64,000 bases of DNA, from assembly GCF_000203795.2 (NCBI RefSeq), contig NW_006281106.1, positions 625,302 to 689,301 of the forward strand, read 5' to 3'. The notes under the pieces were generated by a model, which worked only from the letters and a program-made list of their open reading frames with translations, was not told the origin of the DNA and ran no database searches. The translations under genes were made by a program, and so were the position numbers. Source of the stretch: Batrachochytrium dendrobatidis JAM81. Lineage: Eukaryota; Chytridiomycota; Chytridiomycetes; Rhizophydiales. Positions 55,847 through 64,000 of the stretch are shown one piece after another. Each line of letters begins with the position of its first letter. Position 1 is the stretch's first letter.

Positions 55847-57799
55847 ATGTTCGCTACGCAACCTCAGCCCGCCTCTACTGCTGGATCCTGGATGGATTAT
55901 CTTCAACTGGATAGTCCTACTGCTGCAGTCAATTCACACATTAATGCAACCAATGGAGCCCCATTGCCATCCAATCCTGGTCAATCTCCGCATTCGGGAT
56001 CCTTAGATATGGGCATGTTTGGTTTTGCTATGCAACCACAATTTCCAAAGGTTGAACAACAGCCGAGTCAGGCATCTGCTATCAACTCTCCTACGACTCT
56101 ATCTCGTGGTTTGACTACTGGGTATGAGGGAATGATTGGGTCTCCAGTGACCGCATATGGCATTGCCACACCACCTGCGGTTAATTCCAATTTAACTCAA
56201 CAGTCAGGCCTTGCCAACATTAATAACACTTCCAACGTTGGAACCCCAGACCTGTCTTCTGCCGAGCCTACCATGCCAAACATTCAGTCCATGGCTAGCA
56301 ATCCTTCCATATCTGCTGCATCTTCGCCAATTGTATCATCACTTGGTTTCCAGCTTGCCCACAGTCACATTGATCACAGCTCGCCCCAAATGCAACTGTC
56401 TTTGGCTTTTAGACACCCATCTCTGTCCAACTCGGCTTCCAACCCTTACTACTACAATGGTACCAATCCATCCACTTCTGCACACGGCCAAAATACATTT
56501 GATTTCAACCCCTCCGAGTTTGGCATGCCTTTAAATGAAATCCAGAGTCCCGCAAATGGTGGCAATAACAGCAATAATACCAGTGCAGCCAACAGTCCCC
56601 AGATTACGGCCAATGCAAGCCCCGGGTCTGTTTTTGACTCATTTGCCCATCCTGCAATGCAGTTTCATTTCGACCTAGCGGATCCTCTTTCAATGACCTC
56701 GTGCCCTTCTCCATTCTCAACCACATCTGCCTTGTCTGCCATGGCTTTTAATTCTGATGCGTTTGCCATGTCGGAATTTGGGTTTGGTCTTGCTCCCTCC
56801 ATTAACTCCAACCCACACCAATCTCCACAGCAGCAACAGATGATTTTAGAACATGCTGGACTGGGTCATCCTCAAACAAATCGAGCCTTGTATCAAAAAA
56901 GGCGATTTTCCTCGGTTCCTGGTCTGTATACCATGAAGCCTCCTACTGGTGCAGATGTAACCGTTGCTGCTGCTGTCGCTGGTGCTGTGCTGAATTCTGG
57001 CGGAGCCGGAAAAGTAGTTAAAACACGTCCACGTTCAAAATCGCACAACTCGCATGCGCATGGACCTAGTCATCTCTCATCTGAATTGACCATGTCGTTG
57101 GACGGTCAATCGCCTTTTTCGCTTGTTTCATCCGAGTCGAACCCTTCATTGAACATGGATCCCAAGTATCCTTATTCATTTATCTCTGATGGATCCATCG
57201 ATAAAACTTTGCCGTTTATGTCGGCACAGCCCTCCAAAATGAACCCCACCTTGATCGACCCAATGCTAATGATGGCCACATCTGCTTCCTCGCCTGACCT
57301 TCCTAGTTTTGGTCTAATACCCAGCATGATGATGCCATTTTGCGAAGGCAAAACTAGTCCTGCAATGCAATATCAACAGCTTCAGCAACAGGGAAAATCG
57401 TTTACTCACAGTATGTCGCAGCCCTCACCTGACATTGGTGCAACTGCCAATAACCAAAAACTTTCTACTTACAAATCTGCTGGTCAGACTGGAGCTGCTG
57501 CGTCTCGTGTGCAGGGTGCTACCAAAATCTCCAAAGGTGATCAGACATCATGGAAATGCTCTTGCGACCAAGTCTTTGATGACTGGGCACAGTTTCAACT
57601 GCATAGCAAAACCCACAAGGCTGAAAAGTGCCATATCTGCGAACATTGCAATCGCGGATTTACTCGTAGGCAAGATCTTAAACGTCACAAGCTTACTCAT
57701 TTTCAGCTGATAAAACCTTTTCAATGCACTCAGTGTGGAACTACATTTACAAGAAACGACGCACTTCAGCGCCATCTCAAAGCAAAGAGATGCGGCTAG
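55847..57799 (+). CDS. C2H2 zinc-finger transcription factor
   Basis: An intronless gene of 650 residues. The first 560 residues are Ser/Asn/Pro/Gln-rich and disordered, a typical activation-region composition, with a single basic patch (KVVKTRPRSKSHNSHAH). Three zinc fingers form the extreme C-terminus (about residues 566-650). The first is WKCSCDQVFDDWAQFQLHSK, then TH, with an atypical CxC pair. The second is CEHCNRGFTRRQDLKRHKLT, then H. The third is CTQCGTTFTRNDALQRHLKA, then KRC, with a Cys as the last ligand. Fingers two and three have regular recognition helices, so DNA binding is likely. A long C/T-rich leader precedes ATG 55847. No specific orthologue is recognised. Confidence 0.85.
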   Translation: MFATQPQPASTAGSWMDYLQLDSPTAAVNSHINATNGAPLPSNPGQSPHSGSLDMGMFGFAMQPQFPKVEQQPSQASAINSPTTLSRGLTTGYEGMIGSPVTAYGIATPPAVNSNLTQQSGLANINNTSNVGTPDLSSAEPTMPNIQSMASNPSISAASSPIVSSLGFQLAHSHIDHSSPQMQLSLAFRHPSLSNSASNPYYYNGTNPSTSAHGQNTFDFNPSEFGMPLNEIQSPANGGNNSNNTSAANSPQITANASPGSVFDSFAHPAMQFHFDLADPLSMTSCPSPFSTTSALSAMAFNSDAFAMSEFGFGLAPSINSNPHQSPQQQQMILEHAGLGHPQTNRALYQKRRFSSVPGLYTMKPPTGADVTVAAAVAGAVLNSGGAGKVVKTRPRSKSHNSHAHGPSHLSSELTMSLDGQSPFSLVSSESNPSLNMDPKYPYSFISDGSIDKTLPFMSAQPSKMNPTLIDPMLMMATSASSPDLPSFGLIPSMMMPFCEGKTSPAMQYQQLQQQGKSFTHSMSQPSPDIGATANNQKLSTYKSAGQTGAAASRVQGATKISKGDQTSWKCSCDQVFDDWAQFQLHSKTHKAEKCHICEHCNRGFTRRQDLKRHKLTHFQLIKPFQCTQCGTTFTRNDALQRHLKAKRCG

Positions 57800-57947
57800 T
57801 CTAGAGCTCCATGGATTGAAACTTATCTTGGCTACTTTGTCTACATTTGTCGCTTACTTTTTACTAGCCACCAAACCATAGCCAAGATAACAACTTGGTT
57901 TTATAGAGGCTTGATTGTTATTTTCTCCATTTTCTTGTATATTAAGA

Positions 57948-58070
57948 ATGCCGTATTTACGTAAAATGACACTGGTATTCATCTTGCAATGACTCTATCT
58001 TGCTCCAAAATAAACAATGGTTAAATACTCGTTGTTTTTTACTAGAAATGGGTTGCTTTGTTTTCAAACT
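57948..58070 (+). repeat. TIR-element left end in the convergent 3' region
   Basis: TGCCGTATTTACGTAAAATG followed by CATCTTGCAATGACT and CCAAAATAAACAATGGTTAA matches the left 90-120 bp of the family. No right end was identified before the GTPase stop codon at 58200. It sits between the zinc-finger gene and the GTPase gene, which converge. Confidence 0.6.
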
Positions 58071-58199
58071 GTATTGTATTCTAATATTAGATACATCTGC
58101 AATCTAATTCAAAAAAACATCAGCAATACAATTGTTGACAAGTGCGTACACTGAAAATCAGGGTTACATTTTATTTAGTTTTGGTGTGTCGGATGTGAC

Positions 58200-60386
58200 T
58201 TATCCACCTGCTTTGGGTGGACGAATCTCCACATAGGTCTTGAACGAGACAATATTATTATCCAGCGTAACCAAATCGTCTTCACCAAGCTACACATACA
58301 ATCATTCAGAAATACAAAGCTTGAATATTTGTCATACACATCAATGTCAATCATATTCAATCCACTACATGTAACAGCTTCAGACTTACGCGAATACTGC
58401 CAACAGTCTCTGCATACTGGTAGTACTTGTCAAGATCTGGATGAACCATTCCTGCCAACTGTCTGATTGTAGTACCAGGCTGTACAAACATACAGTCTCG
58501 AAACACTCCACCCATGCGTGTACCGCTTTTTCGTCGAAACAGTGTCCATATATACCAAGTTGTTCATAAATGCACATGTCAAACAATACAATGTATGCAG
58601 ATCTTGTTAGCATGTCTTGAATAATACTGATCAACTACATAAATACCAGTTGGGCAGCATACCTCGAGCTTGAAAAGCTATTAATGTTGCGTACAGGAAA
58701 CACTGGCACTAGTTTTAACAGAGCAATCATTTGCTGTAAACATTCTTGGACACCTGTATGGCCATACCGAAACAAGACCAGGTCTTGAACGCGCTCTAGT
58801 CGACTACAATCACCGATTAGTGGTTGGTATCAGAAAAAATGCAATTATAAGCTTTTATCAACACAACATACTTTCGTGCCTTGTCATCCAAAGTCAAAAG
58901 CTTTTCTTCGACACTAGGATCAACTTGATCTTCAGCAAGCTCAAACACATCTGTTCCTTCATGATACTTTATGAATTTTTGCTTGTGCAGTTTGCGCAAA
59001 AATGTTTCGGCAAGCGCACTGACCAAAACAATGTTGTCTTGGCCATATTTCCTGCTAATAAGATCAATATTTTTGTCAGAGTCTGGCAAATCTATCTTGT
59101 TGAGTGCCTAAAGTTGTAGCATGTATGCATTATTGACAAAGTCGGCTAAAACACATCAAGGTATATTGTAATGCAATTAAACCTATTCTTACCACTAGAG
59201 TGGGAAATCGCTCTGCTATGAATGCATTGACCATCATCATAACGGTATCGCTGTTCCACATGTCTAATGATCTTTTATCAGGAAATTTATCTAAAAATCG
59301 ATTTACCATTGCCAAATTAGCACCGTATCCGCTAAACTGCAATTGCAATGTCTCGGCCGTTGACGATCCTACAAGTATCGACCAAATTAAATCCGTCAAT
59401 CATTGGTCTATGCAACAGTTGTGTATAAGCTTGGCGAGGTATAGCTGTAATGTGTTGATGACGATACTCAACTGGTTGCCATGTGTCGACGAACAATATT
59501 TCCCCATTTTTTCCACAGATTAAAATATATCCAGCTAAACCAATTAAACCGTATTCAGCGTCAAGATGGTGCAAATCATGAAATATATCTAGTCATTAAT
59601 CAAGACTGTTCATCCACCAACAAAAAACTGTAGATAACTGCATACTTGCTAATCTCTGACTTGAGCCAATCAATGTCGTTGATAGGATTATATCCAACAG
59701 TTACTTTTCCTGATTCATCTGTCGTTCCAGATACATCTACCACATGAATCAGTGCATCTGCAGTACGTAAATCATCCAAGAATTGGTTTCCAAGACCGTT
59801 TCCTTGAGAAGCACCTGGAACCAATCCAGCGACATCTAGAATTTTAATAGGAACATGCCGTTTTCCTTGGACGCATTTTCCTAAAATCAATCATTGTAAG
59901 CCAAACAGCTCTACTAAAGCCACTAGTCAAATCACATTTTATTTTTATTATGACAGGTCGATCCAACGTACTGAAATTGTATCAAAACCTCTACATGTGG
60001 ATTTAGATGACTATTTATTGGATTCTGTCAATAGAGTTTAAAGCAAAATGCCAGTCAATCATGAACGTACCATATCGAGGTTTACACAACGATTGCTTGT
60101 CAAATCGGCTACATGGGCAGTCGATGAGGACATATGCCATCCCCTGGTTAGGTTTGATGGTAGTGAATGGAAAATTGCCGACTTTGGCAGTGGCATCCGA
60201 TACTATACTCCGGTTACAACAAAGTGGCATAAGTATTCATTTAAAGTTTGACTTTTGATAATATAGCTTGGTTGGATGAAATGTTTAGAGGTGAATGCCA
60301 TGATGATAATCCTTACTAGCATTTAAAAAGGATGATTTTCCAGCACTTGGTTTCCCAACACATGCAATCAAAACATCATGACCCAT
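58200..60386 (-). CDS. YchF/Obg-superfamily GTPase, archaeal-type, with TGS domain
   Basis: These translational GTPases bind ribosomes. The start ATG 60386 is followed by the P-loop [20 protein letters not shown]. After it come [20 protein letters not shown], a Cys-rich insert [19 protein letters not shown], and the G3 box [20 protein letters not shown]. Then [19 protein letters not shown], the G4 box [11 protein letters not shown], and a C-terminal TGS-like segment ([17 protein letters not shown], then [12 protein letters not shown]) complete it. The stop TAA is at 58200-58202. The CPC...C insert and the '[20 protein letters not shown]' wording match the archaeal-type branch, distinct from eukaryotic OLA1. 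About ten exons were seen and not all joints were checked. An upstream exon cannot be excluded because an acceptor lies just before the chosen ATG. Confidence 0.82.
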
Positions 60387-61108
60387 ATGCTCAGTAATCT
60401 GCACAAGAAATTACAAGATTAAAAATGGGCAAATTAAAAATTGGGAGTTTTATGCTGCAATGAATGCATGAAGTGAGCAGATTTGATTGTTACAATTGGA
60501 TCTGCAACAGAAATAATCGAGTAGAATTGTCATTTATCAACAACCAACTGCATTAGACAGTAGTGTTATATTACGACTGTTTTACTTGAGCATTGAGTAG
60601 TTTGATTACAAATCTATTTTATTACTGCATACTTGACTCAAAACCGTTTAACCCACCCTGAATCTATTAAAGCCGCAATATAGCATTCAACCGAATGAGT
60701 TGAATGATTATTTATAGAATATCTGACAGACAGATTGAAATTATAGATTCAAACTATTGAATAGAAATTATAGATTCAAACTATTGAATAGAATGATAGA
60801 TTCAAACTATTCAATAGAATACTAAATATCATTCATCACCACTGATAATCAACCTCGTGGCGCTGAAAGGGTTGAATTAATATTCGACCCTTAAGGCATA
60901 TCAATATCATCAGCCACAAACACAGCAAGTCGATATATATTCAAGACTATTCCAGCAAGTTAGTTTGGGATTCACTTTGAATCGCTAGTATTATAACTTG
61001 CAGCACTACTTGCCAATCAGTCGGTGAGCGATCGCAAGTCTTGTATATTCCAAGTGACTTGCTGCTGCCATACCACAACTCCTGTTGATTCAGCAGCAAT
61101 ACTAGAAC
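60387..61108. other. Divergent GTPase / kinase intergenic region
   Basis: This region holds the divergent promoters of the GTPase and the Kin4-like kinase and one short tandem repeat (60734-60820). No gene or RNA is recognised. Confidence 0.4.
60734..60820 (+). repeat. Short AT-rich tandem repeat, unit 26-27 bp
   Basis: About three units based on ATTGAATAGAA and ATAGATTCAAACT: 60734-60755 (truncated first), 60756-60782, 60783-60808 and a partial fourth. The units are nearly identical. Confidence 0.85.
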
Positions 61109-64000
61109 ATGTTCTCTAGTCCAGTATCAAAACATACAAGTCGCAAGTCCAGCAGTACCTATGCAACTCCACCACCCTCATCCCCTGCCTCTCCGCTACC
61201 GCAGCCATCTTCATTAACAGTTGAATATCCTGTTTCTGCCAGACGAGCCAACTCGGGCGGATATAGTCACAATAGCACTGGTGGTTATCATCGCACTCAA
61301 CCACAACATAATAGCAACTATAACCAACAACGTAATCAGCAGGTTCCTTCAGCTGCTGTTCCATCTCATCAGAACTCCAGCAGCAGTCGGTCTGCGAATC
61401 CAAAAAAACCCCATTCTAGTGCTTTTGGTCCATACACGCTTGGAAAGACTCTTGGAGAAGGCGAGTTTGGCAAAGTTAAACTAGGACAGCATATGGATAC
61501 TCGCAAAGAGGTATTTGTTGCTGAATATAAGTCTATGAATCAAGTATCAAACATCTTATGTTCTTATTGGCATCCAATTCAATAGGTTGCAGTGAAACTG
61601 ATTAAAAAAGCATCAATCGACAGTCCTGCCAGACGAGAAAAACTCATTCGGGAAATCAGTCTGCTCAAGGTAGCCATTTCTTGTAGATTCAATATTCTGC
61701 ATTTCTATTTATCATCATGTCCATATTGTCTTGGCTTATCACTGAAGAAATACCAGTTTTGATATCAATCTCATTTGAACCAAATTGCTCAATGTGATGT
61801 GGCTGCTGCAATGGATTGATATTACAGCTGTATTCACGTAAAATATAACATTTATCTTGCAGTGATTGTCACTGTTTTGTTTTGGAATATAAAGTATTCG
61901 TTGCACTTTCCTACTACAAATCGACTTTAATTGTCAATTCTTCCAAGCACAGTGTCCGTCATACAATCAAACTGGTTTTGAACTGATATAATCACATTTG
62001 GTGTAATCATACATTGTGCGATTGCCAGATTCATGTGTCATCTTTATCATGACACGATCCATCACCCATACCATAGCTGACATGCATATTATCCTTGTTG
62101 ATTGACACTGTCCACATTAGTAATCATGAATTCAATACAACTGCTAACCTTTTGAACCATGTTTTTATTTCTAGTCCGTCAGTCATCCGCATATTGTTCG
62201 ATTGCATGAAGTGATTGAAACCGAACATTATATTGGCATGATCATGGACTATGCTTCGGGTAATATGAGCATTTTACACATGCATTTGGCTTAATGCAAG
62301 CTTTCACTGTGGTTGTATCAAGACTAACCTAAGCTATTTTAATTATAGGCGGTGAGCTGTTTGGATATATTTTAAAGCGACGATATTTGAAGGAAAAAGA
62401 AGCTAGTGCATTTTTTGCTCAATTGATTTCAGGTATATATGCATCAACCCATATAATGTCATTGTAGAGTTGTAACATGGTGTTGATAGTGCAGTATGGT
62501 TACTGAGGTTTATGATTTGAATTCATGCCAACTGATGATTTGTAATCATTATAGGTGTGAGCTATCTGCACAAGAATCTCATTGTACATCGAGATCTGAA
62601 ACTGGAAAATTTACTGATTGACAGTCACAGAAACATTGTGATTACAGACTTTGGATTTGCAAACACTTTCAACTCTGACTCGAGCAAATTGCTGCAGACA
62701 TCGTGTGGAAGTCCTTGCTATGCGGCTCCAGAACTTGTCATCAGTGATGGCTATGTTGGCGAGGCAGCTGATATTTGGAGTTGTGGTGTTATTCTATACG
62801 CCATGGTATGCGGATACTTACCCTATGATGACGATCCAGCCAATCCCGAAGGTGACAACATCAATCTGCTGTACAAATACATTCTTGAAACCAAACCGGA
62901 TTATCCGGAATATGTGTCAGAAACTGCTAGAGACCTCATCAGCATGATTCTCGTTCCAGATCCTCGTTACCGTGCAAACATGTCGCAAATCATTAATCAC
63001 AAATGGCTGCGTTCATACGCGTATATGCTTGATATATCCAGTAACGGACATGCGATAGCTAATGAAACAATACCAGTTCAAAAGGTCCGCGAAACACCAC
63101 CCCAACAGCAAATCCAGCCAAGCTCTCCAACAGCGTCGCCTTCACAGTCACCATTATCAAAAGCCTCATCGGGGTTGTATATTTCTCCACAGTCATCAGT
63201 TTCACACAATACTAACCAAGAAACATTGCAATCGGTGCTCTTGTTTCCACCCCGTTTGGAGTCAATGACGAGCTTGGAAAGCCCTGAGCCATTGGTATCT
63301 GCTGTACCAAAGAATACTCATCAGCCGTCAGTGTTGGACATTGTTCAAAAGCGTCAACGACAGGACCATACACATGAAACGATTGCAGTTGAATCCGTAC
63401 CCGATATCGCATCCGATGGGGTTATTCATCAGATTGATGCAGGAATGGATGCCAACGAGACTAATGTCAATAGCACGTTGATCACTACACTGCCAACCGC
63501 TGAATCATTATCGGTCAACAATGCCGATGCACCAGTTGCCGAGGTTGTTGCGAAACACGATTCTCCCACCAGAGAGTCGAATTCTGTAGACGATAATATG
63601 GAATCTGGTCAGGCTTTTAATACTAAACCGTTCAGCGAATCGCTTACTCCAAAACCATCAGTTCAAACAATAGAACAAACTGCGTTTGCAGAAACCAGTG
63701 CATATGTTACTCAGAAAGTCATGTCATCTCAAACCACTGCATATGCAACTCCTATCAGTCCCACTAAAATGACATCTGGTTCAGATTCTGTTGCATCCAT
63801 ATCTACTATACCAAAGAATGAGCATAGTTCGTCACCAGTGAGCTTGGTGGATAGTTCGATTGACATTGCTGTAACACCTGATGGATCGATTGACATTGCT
63901 GCAGTATCTGATGAACCGATTGTCATTGACAAAGATTTCAACTCTGATATAAACAAGCCAGTACCAGCAAAGCCACATATCAATCTATCACATGTTGTGG
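61109..64000 (+). CDS. KIN4: Kin4-like CAMK-family Ser/Thr protein kinase (3' end beyond window)
   Basis: Kin4 kinases act in the spindle-position checkpoint in yeast. Exons: 61109-61510, 61586-61669, 62175-62259, 62349-62432, and 62555 to the window edge, still open. The N-terminus is a disordered Ser/Pro/Asn/Gln region. The kinase domain (about residues 111-370) shows GKTLGEGEFGKVKLG, the lysine in VAVKLIKK (138), IVHRDLKLENLLID (Asp about 231), TDFGFAN (about 250), the activation loop LQTSCGSPCYAAPELVIS, and the Kin4-characteristic GYLPYDDDPANPEGDNINLL. It ends INHKWLRSY. The Ser/Thr-rich tail has 10-residue repeats near the window end. The intron at 61670-62174 (505 nt) is enlarged by a TIR-element insertion. 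All catalytic residues are present; the checkpoint role is inferred from family. Confidence 0.87.
61822..62060 (-). repeat. TIR element inside a kinase-gene intron
   Basis: Left end ATTACAGCTGTATTCACGTA at 61822; interior in reverse orientation includes CATACATTGTGCGATTGCCA. A degenerate right end may lie near 62147 (CATGAATTCAATACAACT). The host intron is 505 nt, against 75-122 nt for the other introns of the gene. Confidence 0.65.
63858..63930 (+). repeat. 30-bp in-frame coding repeat in the kinase tail
   Basis: Two 30-bp units begin GATTGACATTGCTG (63858, 63888), with a partial third at 63918. They encode decapeptides of the type IDIAVTPDGS. In frame and probably disordered. Confidence 0.85.

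Overview
The window looks like nuclear DNA of a zoosporic (flagellated) fungus, most likely a chytrid and possibly a relative of Batrachochytrium. The evidence is AT-rich sequence, many 60-90 nt GT-AG introns, fungal-type proteins (Stt4, Kin4-type kinase, FUSC-type membrane protein), and two cilium/basal-body genes (IFT22 and a Chibby homologue) that non-flagellated fungi normally lack. Species is inference. No rRNA, tRNA or CRISPR array was recognised.

Layout. 0-15 kb, all minus strand: a LisH-CTLH-CRA (RanBPM-like) protein, an NDFIP/Bsd2 ubiquitin-ligase adaptor, Chibby, the intron-rich PI4-kinase Stt4, and tRNA m1A58 methyltransferase Trm61. 15-27 kb: Nup188 (one huge exon), then GNA1 assembled from seven small exons, divergent from IFT22, then a mitochondrial PPR protein. 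27-33.3 kb: tandemly duplicated secreted alkaline phosphatase genes. 33.7-44 kb: a KAT14/CSRP2BP-like PHD + GNAT protein, an LRR transmembrane protein, a FUSC-like transporter and a SET/MYND methyltransferase. 44-50 kb: complex I subunit NDUFA8, an NAD-dependent epimerase/dehydratase and a BCKDK/PDK-type mitochondrial kinase. 50.3-55.8 kb: gene-poor and repeat-rich. 55.8-64 kb: a C2H2 zinc-finger factor, an archaeal-type YchF/Obg GTPase and a Kin4-like kinase cut by the window end.

The genes do not form a pathway cluster. They are mostly housekeeping genes in head-to-head, tail-to-tail or tandem order. Gene models for GNA1, Chibby, NDFIP, NDUFA8, Nup188, KAT14 and the phosphatases were assembled by hand from splice sites, and in each the exon lengths sum to a multiple of three.

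The most notable unlabelled signal is a dispersed family of short elements with terminal inverted repeats (end motif close to TTACAGCCGTATTCACGTAAAA). At least five copies show both ends and about five more are partial or one-ended. Two sit inside introns and the rest sit in gene flanks. A second repeated sequence lies just upstream of IFT22 and of the epimerase gene.
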